Origin: Streptococcus oralis
GTDB lineage: Bacteria; Bacillota; Bacilli; Lactobacillales; Streptococcaceae
Direction of reading: 5' to 3'
NCBI RefSeq assembly: GCF_019334565.1
Contig: NZ_CP079724.1
Span: forward strand, 1,819,001-1,883,000
DNA length: 64,000 nucleotides
Both the position numbers and the translations under genes were made by a program. The notes beneath the pieces were generated by a model. That model was not told the DNA's origin. It saw only the letters and a list, made by a program, of their open reading frames with translations, and did no database searches. Shown here piece by piece: positions 44,889 to 55,002 of this stretch (position 1 is its first letter; each line of letters begins with the position of its first letter).

Positions 44889-47321
44889 TTAAGCAATATC
44901 AAATTTTAACTGACCTGCTTTGACACCAATCTTGAGGGTCTTGCCTGCTACCAGTTCTCCCTTAAGGAGGAGTTCTGCCAACTTGTCTTCCACTTCTGTT
45001 TGCAGTGTTCTGCGAAGTGGGCGAGCTCCCATTTCTGGATCATATCCTTGGCTTGCTAGTAACTTCAACGCTGAAGCTTGCAGTTTCAAATCGATGCCCT
45101 TCTCAGCGAGGCTAGCAATCAATGGTTTCACCATAATCTTGACAATTTCTTGCATGTGTTTGCTATCTAAGCTGTGGAAGACCACCTTTTCATCAATACG
45201 ATTAATAAACTCTGGTCGATAAGCTTTTTTCAACTCTTCAAAGATTCGTTTTTCCATATTTTCCTGGTCAAAACGAAGGTCTTTGGCGCCAAATCCGACC
45301 GTCTTGTCATCACGAAGAGCCGTCGCACCAAGGTTTGACGTCATGATGATAATGGTATTTGAAAAGTCCACCTTGCGTCCCTTACTATCTGTCAAGACAC
45401 CGTCGTCCAGAACCTGCAAGAGGACATTAAAGATATCTGGGTGGGCCTTCTCTACCTCATCAAAGAGGAGAACGGAGTATGGCTTGTTGCGAACTTTCTC
45501 GGTCAACTCCCCACCTTCCTCGTAGCCCACATAGCCAGGAGGTGCTCCATTGAGACGGCTAGCTGCGAATTTCTCCATGTATTCACTCATATCAAAGCGG
45601 ATAAGGGCTGATTCGTCATCAAAGAGGACTTCTGCCAGAGCCTTTGCCAATTCGGTCTTACCGACTCCTGTCGGCCCTAGGAACATAAAGGAACCAATCG
45701 GACGCTTGTGACTGCGAATCCCTGACTGGTTGCGGCGAATGGCACGGCTAATACTTGAAACAGCTTGATCTTGACCGATGACACGTTTGTGTAGTTCAGC
45801 TTCCAAGTTCAGGTATTTCTTAGCATCCGTTTGAGTCAGTTTTTGGACTGGAATACCTGACAAGCGACTCAAGGTAGTCAAAATATCAGACTCTGTCACC
45901 AAGTCTTTGTAGACAGGTACTTCCTCTTCTTTTGCGATTAGCTGGGCTGCCTGTTTCCACTTGCCATCCATAAGTGCCTTGTCAGCTGGACTCAAACCAG
46001 AATCGTCTGCTTTCACATGCTTGGATTTGTTTTGAACGGTTGCTGCCGCTTCATCCAATAGATCGATGGCAGAGTCTGGTAAGTGACGACTAGTCAAGTA
46101 ACGATGCGCCATCTTGACAGCTGTTTCAACGGCTTCATCTGTGATTTGCACACGGTGGTGTTTCTCATAGGTAGCCTTCAAACCTTGCAAAATAGTCATA
46201 CTGTCAGCTAGACTTGGCTCTTCAATCGTCACTTTTGCAAAACGACGAGAAAGGGCAGCATCTTTTTCGATGTGTTTTTGGTATTCTTCCTGAGTGGTTG
46301 CACCAACTGTTCTCAGAGTTCCGCGAGCTAAGGCTGGCTTCAAGATATTGGCTGCATCCAGAGTCGAGTCAATACCGCTACCAGAACCCATGATGGTGTG
46401 GAGTTCATCGATAAAGAGGATCACTTTGCCATCTTCCTCGATATCCTTGATGATGTTGTTCATACGCTCTTCAAAGTCACCACGGAAACGTGTCCCTGCA
46501 ACGACATTCATCAAATCAAGCTCTAGAACACGCATCTTGACCATTTCAGCTGGCACGTCCCCACTGGCAATACGCTGGGCAAGCCCAAGTGCTAAAGCTG
46601 TTTTCCCGACACCCGCATCTCCAACCAAGACAGGATTGTTCTTGGTCTTCCGACTCAAAATCTGAATCATACGCGAGATTTCCTTGTCACGACCGATAAC
46701 TGGCTCTAACTTGCCAGAACGCGCTTGCTCCGTCAGGTCATGAGTATAATCCTCTAAACCGCCACTTTGAGCTTGAGGCATGCCCATCATATTGGCCATA
46801 GAATTTTGCTTGTCAGTTACTGTGCGATGACGTTGACGCAAAGCCTTGAGATCTTCTCTTGTCCATCCTGCACGCTCTTCTAGATTACGACGAAGAGCAG
46901 CAATTCTGACCTGATCTTTCTGGTCTTCATAAGAAAAGCCTGCTCTCTCCAAGATGCGAGTTGCCAAGGCATTGCCGTCATGCAAGATCGCATAGAGGAC
47001 ATGTTCTGTCCCTAGCACCTTTGCGTGGACCACTGAGGCTACATACTCTGCTTCTGCAAAGAGAACTTCTAAACGATGGGAAAAGGGCAATTCCGTAAAA
47101 GTTTCGTCTTGGCTATAATCCGTTTCAGTCAGTTCCAACGCAACCTCTTCTAAACGATCCATTTCATAAGGATAATCATTTAGAGTTGCACCTGCCACAC
47201 TGTAACTGTGATTGGACATGGCAATCAATAAATGCCAAGACTCTAGGTAACGGGCTCCAAAATGGCTCGCAACCATGTAGGCACTCTCGATACATTCATT
47301 CAATGCTTTTGAATAGTTCAT
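44889..47321 (-). CDS. clpC: ATP-dependent Clp protease ATPase subunit ClpC
   Basis: An 810-residue AAA+ unfoldase. It has a double Clp-N domain (1-150), a first AAA module with [15 protein letters not shown], a coiled middle domain near 400-450, a second AAA module with [15 protein letters not shown], and the C-terminal D2-small domain. VGFGAKD contains the VGF loop expected to dock on ClpP. It delivers proteins to ClpP in stress and competence shut-off. It is co-transcribed with ctsR (1-bp gap) and controlled by CtsR. Confidence 0.96.
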   Translation of the reverse strand: MNYSKALNECIESAYMVASHFGARYLESWHLLIAMSNHSYSVAGATLNDYPYEMDRLEEVALELTETDYSQDETFTELPFSHRLEVLFAEAEYVASVVHAKVLGTEHVLYAILHDGNALATRILERAGFSYEDQKDQVRIAALRRNLEERAGWTREDLKALRQRHRTVTDKQNSMANMMGMPQAQSGGLEDYTHDLTEQARSGKLEPVIGRDKEISRMIQILSRKTKNNPVLVGDAGVGKTALALGLAQRIASGDVPAEMVKMRVLELDLMNVVAGTRFRGDFEERMNNIIKDIEEDGKVILFIDELHTIMGSGSGIDSTLDAANILKPALARGTLRTVGATTQEEYQKHIEKDAALSRRFAKVTIEEPSLADSMTILQGLKATYEKHHRVQITDEAVETAVKMAHRYLTSRHLPDSAIDLLDEAAATVQNKSKHVKADDSGLSPADKALMDGKWKQAAQLIAKEEEVPVYKDLVTESDILTTLSRLSGIPVQKLTQTDAKKYLNLEAELHKRVIGQDQAVSSISRAIRRNQSGIRSHKRPIGSFMFLGPTGVGKTELAKALAEVLFDDESALIRFDMSEYMEKFAASRLNGAPPGYVGYEEGGELTEKVRNKPYSVLLFDEVEKAHPDIFNVLLQVLDDGVLTDSKGRKVDFSNTIIIMTSNLGATALRDDKTVGFGAKDLRFDQENMEKRIFEELKKAYRPEFINRIDEKVVFHSLDSKHMQEIVKIMVKPLIASLAEKGIDLKLQASALKLLASQGYDPEMGARPLRRTLQTEVEDKLAELLLKGELVAGKTLKIGVKAGQLKFDIA

Positions 47322-47322
47322 C

Positions 47323-47781
47323 TTACTTCTCTTTTCTATCTACCTCTTGTAATAGCTGTCGGAGCATATTGGCACGGACAACTGAGGATTCTTCTCCTAG
47401 GACACGATCCGTTGCTACTGAAGTCAGCAAGGTCATTTCCTGCTTGGTCATCAAGTCCTGCTCCACCAAAAGCTGGAGAATATCCTCGTAAATCTCCTGA
47501 CTAACTCGCTCACCAATCGAGTAAAGCAAATCGCGGAGCATCTCATGATGACTGGAAAATTCAATCCGCCCTATGCGAATGTAGCCTCCGCCACCACGCT
47601 TGCTCTCAACCAAGTAACCTCTGCTTTCCGTAAAGCGGGTCTTGATGACATAGTTGATCTGGCTCGGTACAACCTGAAAGGTATCTGCTAACTGGCCCCG
47701 TTGCAATTCCACGATACCAGATTGGTCTAAAATAGCCTTGATATAGGCTTCGATATGATCTGATGTATTTTTAAATCTCAT
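47323..47781 (-). CDS. ctsR: heat-shock repressor CtsR
   Basis: A 152-residue dimeric repressor. The N-terminal winged helix is QLADTFQVVPSQINYVIKTR, the glycine-rich wing ESKRGGGGYIRI is the heat-sensing tip, and the C-terminal helical domain follows. It represses clp genes and its own operon, and a heptad operator is present at 47807-47823. Confidence 0.95.
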   Translation of the reverse strand: MRFKNTSDHIEAYIKAILDQSGIVELQRGQLADTFQVVPSQINYVIKTRFTESRGYLVESKRGGGGYIRIGRIEFSSHHEMLRDLLYSIGERVSQEIYEDILQLLVEQDLMTKQEMTLLTSVATDRVLGEESSVVRANMLRQLLQEVDRKEK

Positions 47782-47806
47782 AGTAAATCAAACTCCTTCT
47801 TTGAAC

Positions 47807-47829
47807 CTTGACTATCTTTGACTATTATA
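47807..47829 (-). promoter_or_regulatory. ctsR promoter with CtsR operator
   Basis: TATAAT (complement 47824-47829) is followed directly by AGTCAAA-GAT-AGTCAAG (47807-47823), a near-perfect CtsR heptad direct repeat ((A/G)GTCAAA-NAN-(A/G)GTCAAA). The -35 is weak. Confidence 0.75.
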
Positions 47830-47892
47830 CCGAAATTTTTGATTTTTTTAAAGGAAAAGGGAACGAGTTGCGAAGATTATTATAAACTATCC

Positions 47893-47930
47893 AAAACAAA
47901 AAGATGGGACCGTAAAACGGTCACCATCAT
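47893..47930 (-). terminator. terminator of the pilin-repeat surface protein gene
   Basis: GATGG..ACCG / CGGT.CCATC stem around TTTTA, followed by TTTTTG on the minus strand. Confidence 0.75.
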
Positions 47931-47952
47931 TTTGCTTTATTCAAAGTTAAGA

Positions 47953-50900
47953 TTAGTCAACTTTTTTAGCACGGTATACAAGTCCTGCCAAAGCTGCAAG
48001 AACTAGACCAAGAATAGTAGAGAATGCTGTAAAGTCTGCTCCACCAGTGTTTGGCAAATCTTTCTTAGGTTGTTCACCCTTAGGACCTTCCTTAGGTTCT
48101 TCTTTTTTCGGTTCAGTATACGTGTTAGTGAAGGTTGGGTTGTTACCTGTAACTGTTGTTACAAGTTGGCCTGTACCGTTGTCAACCACTTCAACTGTCA
48201 CTTCATGTTTAGCAGTATCGTATGTCACATTTTCTTCCTTACTATCTACTTCAGTAATAGTGTAAGTGTGCTTACCTGCTTCGTTGTACTTAATAGCTTT
48301 GAAAGTAACAGTACCGTCTGCAGCGTTTGTAGCTGTCTCAACGACTTTGTCACCTTCTTTAAGTTCAAACTTAAATTGACCTTCTACAAGCTTTTTATCA
48401 CCTTTCAAGACTTTCTTAGCTGAGAAAATTACTTGTGTTGAAGATGCAACATAAGTGTTTGTGAAGGTTGGGTTGTTGTCAGTTACAGTCGCAACAAGTT
48501 TGCCTGCACCGTTATCAACAACTTTAACTGTTACATTGTGAGTAGATTTATCGTATGTCACACCTGCTTCGTTACCTGCTTTTTCAGAGATAGTGTAAGT
48601 GTGCTCACCAGCTTCTTTGTACTCGATACCTGCGAAAGCAACTGTACCGTCTACAGCGTTTGTAGCTGTTCCGATTACTTTGTCACCTTCTTTAAGTTCA
48701 AACTCATATTTACCTGCTTCAAGAGTTTTACCATTCAAGACTTTCTTAGCCGTGATGTTTACAGTTGTTGAAGCTGCTTTATATGTGTTGGTGAAGGTTG
48801 GGTTGTTGTCAGTTACAGTCGCAACAAGTTCGCCTGCACCGTTATCAACAACTGCTACCTTAACTTCGTGTTTAGCAGTATCGTAAGTCACACCTGCTTC
48901 GCTACCTGCTTTTTCAGTGATAGTGTAAGTGTGGTTGCCTGCTACTGTGTACGTGATATCTTCGAAAGTAACAGTTCCGTCTGCAGCGTTTTTAGCTGTC
49001 GCAACGACTTTTTCACCTTCTTTAAGTTCAAACTCGTATTTGTCAGCTTCTAGAGCTTTACCATTCAAGACTTTAGTAGCCGTGATAGTAGCTGTTGTTG
49101 TAGCTGCTTTATATGTGTTGGTGAAGGTTGGGTTGTTGTTAGTTGCAGTTGCAACAAGTTGGCCTTGACCATTATCTGTAACGTTTACTGTCACTTCATG
49201 TGTAGCAGTGTCGTATGTCACACCTGCTTCGCTACCTGCTTTTTCAGTAATTGTGTAAGTGTGAGGGCCTGCAGCATCATAGCTGATTGCTGGGAAAGTA
49301 ACAGTACCGTCTGCTGCGTTTTTAGCTGTTCCGATTACTTCGTCACCTTCTTTAAGTTCAAACTCATATTTGTCAGCTTCTAGAGCTTTACCATCCAAGA
49401 CTTTCTTAGCTGTGATAGTCGCTGTTGTTTTAGCTGCTTTATAAGTGTTGGTGAAAGTTGGGTTGTTATCAGTTACAGTCGCAACAAGTTGGCCTGCACC
49501 GTTATCTGTAACTGCTACCTTAACTTCGTGTTTAGCAGTGTCATATGTCACACCTGCTTCACTACCTGCTTTTTCAGTGATAGTGTATGTGTGGTTGCCT
49601 GCTGCTGCGTACTTGATATCTTCGAAAGTAACAGTACCGTCTGCTGCGTTTGTCGCTGTTCCGATTACTTTGTCACCTTCTTTAAGTTCAAACTCATATT
49701 TACCTGCTTCAAGAGCTTTACCATTCAAGACTTTAGTAGCCGTGATAGTAGCTGTTGTTGTAGCTGCTTTATAAGTGTTGGTGAAGGTTGGGTTGTTACC
49801 TGTAACAGCTGCAACAAGTTGACCTTGGCCGTTATCTGTAACTTTTACCTTAACTTCGTGTTTAGCAGTATCGTATGTCACACCTTTTTCGCTACCTGCT
49901 TTTTCAGTGATAGTGTAAGTGTAGTCACCTGCTGTTGCGAACTCAATTTCTTTGAAAGTAACAGTTCCGTCTGCAGCGTTTTTAGCTGTCGCAACGACTT
50001 CTTCATCTTTTTTAAGTTCGAATTCGTATTTATCAGCTTCAAGCTCTTTACCGTTCAAGACTTTAGTAGCTGTGATAGTTTTTTTATCTGGTTTAGCTTT
50101 ATAAACGTTCGTGAAAGTAATGTTCTTTGTATCTGGTGTTGCAACAAGTTGACCTTGACCGTTATCTTTAACGACTACTTTTACTTCATAAGCATTTGGA
50201 TCGTATTCAACTCCGGCTACATCACCAGCTTTTTCAGAGATAGTGAATGTACGAGTTTCTTCTTTTGTGAAGGTAAGTTCTGGGAATTGAATCTTACCGT
50301 TTGCATCGTTTGAAACAGTGTGGAGAACTGCTCCGTTTTCTTTCAACTCAAATTCAAATTGGCCAGCCTCGATAGCTTTACCGTTCAAGACTTTCTTAGC
50401 TTCAAGTTGAAGTTTTGCTTCTTTAGCAGCGTACGAGTTTGTAAATTCTTTCTTAGAATCTTTATATTTAACGCTTGCAATCTTTTGACCATACACGTTT
50501 GCTACAGTAACTTCTGCTTCAAGTACTGAATCATCGTATGTATAGCCAGGTTTGTTGTCATTTACTTCTTTAATTTGGTATTTGAATGTACCTTCATTAG
50601 AGAATTTAACTGCTGGGAACTTAACTTTTCCTTCAGCATCGTTTTTAGCTTCAGTTACAGAACCATCTGGAGCAATCAATTGGAAAGTAAATGCATCTGC
50701 CTCAAGAGTTTTTCCTTCAAGTTTTTTCTTAACTTGGAATTCAACCTCATCAGACTTCGCACCTGAACCGATACCTTCTGTAGTTGTCAAAGGAGCAAAT
50801 CCATGAACATCAAATGTTTCTTGATCTGTTGTCGCTTTAACATCGTTAAATGCTTTTTTAGTTGCATTGTCAACTGGAGCAGTTAGACGAGTTTTATATA

Positions 50901-51741
50901 GGATATAGAGACCTTGTCCGTCCATTGTACCATCACCGTTTGGAGTGATGGTAAAGTGATTTCCATCAACAACGTTGACATGGGCAGCTTCTAGTCTTGG
51001 ACGAGCTTCAGCTTTGTTCCACTCAGTAAAGTAGTAACCAGTAATTTCACTTGCAAGAACTTGTCCTTCTGGAATAGTATCTTCGAGTTTAACCCCTGTG
51101 TAAGACTTTGCATAGCGGTTAACACGGATACGCCAGTTTACATAGTTAGGATCGTCTGAGTCTTGAACTCCCCATTTAGTAAATCCAGTTGGGTCATCAT
51201 CTGGGACGATACGAGTCAAAGTGTAAACTTGGTCACCTGGGATATTAATTTGATAAGGAGTGTTTAGTTTAACACTATCTGCCCAAACGACTGTAAATAG
51301 GGCAGTAATCTCCTTGTTCTCTGACAAATTAGCAAAGTAAGCAGCATTTGTCACTTTGACAGTAGCTGTGTTATCTGCTCTACTAGTTGTCAATTCAGCA
51401 ATAGTTGTTTGCCCATCTGGTGCTTTCAATTCCGTAACAGAATCTTTTTCAATCTTAAATTCGTTTGGAACATGATACACCATGTAATCCCCATCTTTAA
51501 GGGTTACTTCGTTGGGGAAACTATAAGTTGGTTGAAGATAGAATTTACCTTCCCCGTACTTAGCGCCATCAACAAGCTTGTTATTGTTGATTTTTGAAAC
51601 AGTCTTCATTGTGTAACTGCTCGCTGGTAGTTCCTCCGCTTTAACAACATTGCTAACTTTAAGTGCAGGCAAAAAGACCGACACAACCAGTAGCAAGGCC
51701 ATCAAGCCATGAAAGAGTTTGCTAGTTCTCTTTTTCACCAC
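47953..51741 (-). CDS. LPXTG surface adhesin with eight FctA/Spy0128-type isopeptide repeats
   Basis: A 1262-residue wall protein. The signal peptide ends at about Ala35 (NVVKA). Residues about 36-330 form a CNA/SdrG-like beta-sandwich head (VNWRIRVNRYAKSYTG, LEDTIPEGQVL). Eight approximately 110-residue repeats follow, of the streptococcal pilin isopeptide-linkage type. Each starts with a KVL.GK lysine, has YEFELKE and ITEKAG, and ends PTFTNTY, whose Asn should form the Lys-Asn bond. LPNTGG, a hydrophobic helix and RAKKVD end the protein. Two in-tandem GTG codons (51741, 51738) follow GGAGG, so the start is GTG. No sortase or second pilin gene is near, which argues for a stand-alone fibrillar adhesin. 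It lies between ctsR and the thiamine operon. Confidence 0.88.
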   Translation of the reverse strand: MVKKRTSKLFHGLMALLLVVSVFLPALKVSNVVKAEELPASSYTMKTVSKINNNKLVDGAKYGEGKFYLQPTYSFPNEVTLKDGDYMVYHVPNEFKIEKDSVTELKAPDGQTTIAELTTSRADNTATVKVTNAAYFANLSENKEITALFTVVWADSVKLNTPYQINIPGDQVYTLTRIVPDDDPTGFTKWGVQDSDDPNYVNWRIRVNRYAKSYTGVKLEDTIPEGQVLASEITGYYFTEWNKAEARPRLEAAHVNVVDGNHFTITPNGDGTMDGQGLYILYKTRLTAPVDNATKKAFNDVKATTDQETFDVHGFAPLTTTEGIGSGAKSDEVEFQVKKKLEGKTLEADAFTFQLIAPDGSVTEAKNDAEGKVKFPAVKFSNEGTFKYQIKEVNDNKPGYTYDDSVLEAEVTVANVYGQKIASVKYKDSKKEFTNSYAAKEAKLQLEAKKVLNGKAIEAGQFEFELKENGAVLHTVSNDANGKIQFPELTFTKEETRTFTISEKAGDVAGVEYDPNAYEVKVVVKDNGQGQLVATPDTKNITFTNVYKAKPDKKTITATKVLNGKELEADKYEFELKKDEEVVATAKNAADGTVTFKEIEFATAGDYTYTITEKAGSEKGVTYDTAKHEVKVKVTDNGQGQLVAAVTGNNPTFTNTYKAATTTATITATKVLNGKALEAGKYEFELKEGDKVIGTATNAADGTVTFEDIKYAAAGNHTYTITEKAGSEAGVTYDTAKHEVKVAVTDNGAGQLVATVTDNNPTFTNTYKAAKTTATITAKKVLDGKALEADKYEFELKEGDEVIGTAKNAADGTVTFPAISYDAAGPHTYTITEKAGSEAGVTYDTATHEVTVNVTDNGQGQLVATATNNNPTFTNTYKAATTTATITATKVLNGKALEADKYEFELKEGEKVVATAKNAADGTVTFEDITYTVAGNHTYTITEKAGSEAGVTYDTAKHEVKVAVVDNGAGELVATVTDNNPTFTNTYKAASTTVNITAKKVLNGKTLEAGKYEFELKEGDKVIGTATNAVDGTVAFAGIEYKEAGEHTYTISEKAGNEAGVTYDKSTHNVTVKVVDNGAGKLVATVTDNNPTFTNTYVASSTQVIFSAKKVLKGDKKLVEGQFKFELKEGDKVVETATNAADGTVTFKAIKYNEAGKHTYTITEVDSKEENVTYDTAKHEVTVEVVDNGTGQLVTTVTGNNPTFTNTYTEPKKEEPKEGPKGEQPKKDLPNTGGADFTAFSTILGLVLAALAGLVYRAKKVD
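48115..50745 (-). repeat. eight tandem approximately 330-bp coding repeats
   Basis: They encode the eight isopeptide domains. Repeats 3-7 are the most alike (shared FTNTYKAA joints and AADGTVTF blocks); repeats 1 and 2 are divergent. This is a substrate for slippage and for assembly collapse. Confidence 0.9.
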
Positions 51742-51776
51742 ATTATCCTCCTTATTGTCTATAATGGTTCAATTAT

Positions 51777-51804
51777 ATTATACAGTTCCATTACAAAATG
51801 TCAA
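51777..51804 (-). promoter_or_regulatory. promoter of the pilin-repeat surface protein
   Basis: TTGACA (complement 51799-51804), 16-bp spacer, TATAAT (51777-51782). Confidence 0.75.
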
Positions 51805-51886
51805 CTAAAATTTAATTATTTTTATATTAACTTACCATTTCTTTAAATATTAAGCCTAATCATGCATGTTCATTAGCTTTGAAACA

Positions 51887-51922
51887 AAAAATACAAGCAA
51901 GAATTTCGCTTGTATTTAATAT
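51887..51922 (-). terminator. terminator of the thiamine-precursor operon
   Basis: AAATACAAGC / GCTTGTATTT stem (10 bp), nine-base loop, TTTTTTG tail on the minus strand, after thiZ. Confidence 0.8.
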
Positions 51923-51941
51923 ATACTAATTTCCTAAAAGG

Positions 51942-52670
51942 CTACGTATTTAATCCCAATTCTGCTAATATTTGTCGTTTGTAGGCAATCTTTTGGACTT
52001 CCTTGTCCTCACCTTCAGACCAATCTAGTTTAATTTCTGAAACAATTTGTCCAGGACGATTTTTCAAGATATAGATGCGGTCGCTGAGATTGAGGGCCTC
52101 TTCGATACTATGCGTGATAATCAAGGTCGTTAGTTGCAACTGCTTATGAATCTCAAGGTACCAAGCGTGGAGTTCCATCTTGGTCATCTCATCCAAAGCG
52201 CTAAAGGCCTCATCCAAAAGAAAGAGCTTGTGCCCAAAAAGGTAGGTCCGGAGTAAGGCCACACGCTGACGCATCCCTCCACTGAGTTCATGAGGATACT
52301 TGTCCCGTACCGCCGTTAGCTGAAAGGTCGCAAGAATTTCATCTGCTCGGGCAATAGCTTCCGCCTTATCCACCTTTTGAATCAAGAGGGGCAGGATAAT
52401 ATTGCCAAGCACCGTCTTGTGCTCCAAGAGAAGATCCTTTTGCAACATATAACTCACGCGCCCCTTGGGATTCTCCTCACCATCAAGCACAATCCGCCCA
52501 GACTGGACTTCTAAAATCCCAGCGATTAGGTTAAAGAGGGTGGTCTTTCCTACACCACTTGGACCTAGGATAGAAACCACTTCACCCGAAGTCACCTGCA
52601 GGTTGATGTCCTCTAAAATCTTTTCAGCGCCATAGGCATAGCCTACGTGTTCTAGTCTAATTTCTGTCAT
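51942..52670 (-). CDS. thiZ: thiamine-precursor ABC transporter ATPase (ThiZ-like)
   Basis: A 242-residue ATPase: Walker A GPSGVGKTTLFNLIAG, signature LSGGMRQRVALLRT, Walker B KLFLLDEAFSALDE, H-loop IITHSIEEAL. It is of the nitrate/taurine-type subfamily used by HMP (hydroxymethylpyrimidine) importers. Its ATG touches the thiY stop. It is the last gene of an operon preceded by a TPP riboswitch, which sets the pathway as thiamine salvage. Confidence 0.9.
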   Translation of the reverse strand: MTEIRLEHVGYAYGAEKILEDINLQVTSGEVVSILGPSGVGKTTLFNLIAGILEVQSGRIVLDGEENPKGRVSYMLQKDLLLEHKTVLGNIILPLLIQKVDKAEAIARADEILATFQLTAVRDKYPHELSGGMRQRVALLRTYLFGHKLFLLDEAFSALDEMTKMELHAWYLEIHKQLQLTTLIITHSIEEALNLSDRIYILKNRPGQIVSEIKLDWSEGEDKEVQKIAYKRQILAELGLNT

Positions 52671-53677
52671 TATTTCACAAATTCGTTAGTGAAGCCTTTG
52701 TCTGTCAAGTCTTCTTTAAGGATGCCATTTTCTTTATCCCATTTGTAGAAGGCATTCCAGCGGTCAGCGTCAAATTGTCCCCATTTTTCCTTGTCGCTTG
52801 CGTATTCTTTTGACAAGTATTTTTGCGATTCGATGACAAAGTCACGTTTTTCCTTGAGTTCAGGTGCATTCTTGATGAGGATATCTGCTGCTTCCTCTGG
52901 ATGCTCCATGGCGTATTGGTATCCTTTTTTGATGGCTTGGATGACTTTACGAGCTTCTTCCTTGTTGTCTTTTAGATAGTCGTTGTTTGCGATGATAACT
53001 GGTGAGTAGTAGTCAAACTCCTTGACATAGTCTTTTAAGTACATGAAGTTAGCATCTACGCCTTGAGATTTGGCAAGAATACCATCCCAACCGTAGTAGA
53101 TCCAAGCAGTGTCAAAAACGCCATTGGCAATTGGTGTGATAGAGTTTGAGTCGTTGTTTGGTACTTTTTCAACCTTTTCAAAGTCTCCACCTTGTGATTC
53201 TACCAAGGTTTTCAACATAGCAAGCTCAGTCGGGTCATTCCAAGTACCGTATTTCTTGCCAACCAAGTCTTTTGGACTGGTGACATTGTCAGATTTACGA
53301 GAAATGATTCCTGATGTATTGTGCTCAACGATAGCTGCAACGGCAGTAATTCCTGCACCTTTTTCCAATTTTTTAGCCATGTAGTCTTGGAAATAGATAG
53401 CAAATGGTGCCTTGCCATTGATTACCAAGTCAGATGAGCTTTCTTCTGGTGGCAATTTCAAATCAACATCCACTCCAGCTTCTTTGAAATAACCTTTTTC
53501 CTTGGCAACATACAGCCCTGTGTGGTTGGTGTTTGGTGTCCAGTCTAGGATAAAGTCAATCTTCTTGAGTTCTGCTTCTTTGTTGTCCTTAGAAGCAGTT
53601 CCTTGACCACAAGCCACAAGCACGACAGCTACAAGAGCCGTTACAAGCGTTAAAAACACTTTCCATGTTTTTTTCAT
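52670..53677 (-). CDS. thiY: thiamine-precursor-binding lipoprotein (ThiY, NMT1/THI5-like)
   Basis: A 335-residue lipoprotein: MKKTWKVFLTLVTALVAVVL with lipobox LVAC (Cys23). The NMT1/THI5 fold signature is FILDWTPNTNHTGLYVAKEK followed by GYFKEAGVDVDL. Homologues bind formylaminopyrimidine or HMP precursors of thiamine outside the membrane. It is located between thiX (about 37 bp upstream) and thiZ, under TPP control. Confidence 0.92.
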   Translation of the reverse strand: MKKTWKVFLTLVTALVAVVLVACGQGTASKDNKEAELKKIDFILDWTPNTNHTGLYVAKEKGYFKEAGVDVDLKLPPEESSSDLVINGKAPFAIYFQDYMAKKLEKGAGITAVAAIVEHNTSGIISRKSDNVTSPKDLVGKKYGTWNDPTELAMLKTLVESQGGDFEKVEKVPNNDSNSITPIANGVFDTAWIYYGWDGILAKSQGVDANFMYLKDYVKEFDYYSPVIIANNDYLKDNKEEARKVIQAIKKGYQYAMEHPEEAADILIKNAPELKEKRDFVIESQKYLSKEYASDKEKWGQFDADRWNAFYKWDKENGILKEDLTDKGFTNEFVK

Positions 53678-53714
53678 TTTGATTTCCTCTTTTCTTTTTT
53701 AAAACATTCTTGTC

Positions 53715-54473
53715 CTATGAACGTTTCCATTTAATAACATATTTTTCACTAATATCGACCAACTTCATACCCAAAAGGCTGATAATCGACACCAGAATAA
53801 TAATGGCGAACATAGTATCATACTGAAACAGTTTCTTGGACTGAATCATGTAAACACCTAGTCCTTCAAAGCCTCCCAACCACTCAGATACCACTGTTGT
53901 GATAAAGGCGTAGGAGACACTGACCCTCAGTCCTGCATAAAAGTAAGGCAGGCTGACCGGGATTTTAAAATGCCACAGGATTTGCCAAGGATTTGCTCGC
54001 ATCAGACTGAACAAGGTCAGCATATCCTTGTCACAGTGCCTAAATCCATCCAAAATACTAACGATGATAGGGAAGGTTGTCGTCAGGATAATCAAGACAA
54101 TCTTGGGCAAAATTCCATAGCCTAGCCACAAGACCAGGATAGGGGCTATGGCAATGGTCGGAATGGTCTGAACAACCACCATCATAGGGTAGATAAGATC
54201 ATTGAGCCAAGTCAGACTGTCCATAAGCACCGCCATGATACAGGCAATCAAGACTCCCAAGACTAGACCTAGCAAAGCCACTCTCAAGGTCGCCCAGCTA
54301 TGGTGCCAGAGAAATTCTCTGTCACGAACAAAGGACTGGAGAATTTCAAAAGGGGTTGGCAGGATAAACTTGGGTAAAAGTTTGAATATTCCTGCTAACT
54401 GCCAGATTGACAAGACTCCTAGAAAACCCAATAGACTAATGTGTCGTCTCAGTATACTTTTCAAGTTTCTCAT
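53715..54473 (-). CDS. thiX: thiamine-precursor ABC transporter permease (ThiX-like)
   Basis: A 252-residue permease with six helices and the binding-protein-dependent EAA-type loop (SLMRANPWQILWHFKIPVSL). ATG 54473 is taken; a TTG three bases earlier has slightly better distance to GGAGAG and could also be used. The start lies inside the end of the preceding small gene (38-bp overlap), so translation is probably coupled. It forms the importer with ThiY and ThiZ. Confidence 0.9.
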   Translation of the reverse strand: MRNLKSILRRHISLLGFLGVLSIWQLAGIFKLLPKFILPTPFEILQSFVRDREFLWHHSWATLRVALLGLVLGVLIACIMAVLMDSLTWLNDLIYPMMVVVQTIPTIAIAPILVLWLGYGILPKIVLIILTTTFPIIVSILDGFRHCDKDMLTLFSLMRANPWQILWHFKIPVSLPYFYAGLRVSVSYAFITTVVSEWLGGFEGLGVYMIQSKKLFQYDTMFAIIILVSIISLLGMKLVDISEKYVIKWKRS

Positions 54474-54726
54474 CAATACTTAAAATCTCTCCTACATTTA
54501 TTTTGACATTGGCAAAGACATTATCTGCCTCCTGCCCGGCCACTTTCAGCGCTTCTTTGAGAATGCGCATGAGCTCATCAAACTCCCCTTCCAATACCGT
54601 TTCAAAGGGTGTCACTACCATGGTCACGGACTGAGCTTGCAGATAAGTAATAACCTGATCGATAATAGCAATTCGATCAACCCCCTGCGATAGGGGCAAG
54701 ACTTGCAAGGCAATGCTTGCTTTCAT
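54436..54726 (-). CDS. thiamine-binding YkoF/MTH1187-type small protein (UPF0045)
   Basis: A 96-residue ferredoxin-like protein (MKASIALQVLPLSQGVDRIA, VVTPFETVLEGEFDELM). The family includes proteins that bind thiamine or HMP; its position directly behind a TPP riboswitch and before the transporter genes supports such a role here. AAAAGGAGG precedes ATG 54726. It corresponds to about SP_2199. Confidence 0.85.
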   Translation of the reverse strand: MKASIALQVLPLSQGVDRIAIIDQVITYLQAQSVTMVVTPFETVLEGEFDELMRILKEALKVAGQEADNVFANVKINVGEILSIDEKLEKYTETTH

Positions 54727-54765
54727 AAAAACCTCCTTTTCTCCGGTTTCCTTTTGACAAAAAGA

Positions 54766-54790
54766 AAACCCCTTCCATATATGGAAAAGG
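54766..54790 (-). terminator. riboswitch expression-platform terminator
   Basis: CCTTTTCCAT / ATGGAAGGGG stem followed by TTTTCTTTTT on the minus strand, between the TPP aptamer and the first start codon. TPP binding should favour this hairpin and stop transcription. Confidence 0.75.
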
Positions 54791-54804
54791 TGCAGAATTC
54801 GGCT

Positions 54805-54890
<86 letters not shown>

Positions 54891-54904
54891 TCTTATATGG
54901 AAAT

Positions 54905-54933
54905 ATAGTAACTCAAATACAAGGAAAAGTCAA
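54905..54933 (-). promoter_or_regulatory. promoter of the thiamine operon
   Basis: TTGACT (complement 54928-54933), 17-bp spacer, TACTAT (54905-54910), about 15 bp before the riboswitch. Confidence 0.65.
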
Positions 54934-54956
54934 GGAAACTGCTTACAGAAAACTAT

Positions 54957-54993
54957 GAAAAAGAGTTTGAAGGCAAATGCTTCAAACTCTTTC
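54957..54993 (-). terminator. terminator of polA
   Basis: AAAGAGTTTGAAG / CTTCAAACTCTTT (13-bp perfect stem), CATTTGC loop, T-rich tail on the minus strand. Confidence 0.85.
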
Positions 54994-55002
54994 ATAACTC
55001 TC

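Noticed and set aside
49489..50313. Long open frame (274 codons) on the plus strand opposite the pilin-repeat gene, with several shorter ones
   Set aside because: It mirrors the tandem repeats, is Cys/Phe/Ser-rich low-quality protein, has no ribosome site and is a by-product of the codon bias of the opposite repeats.
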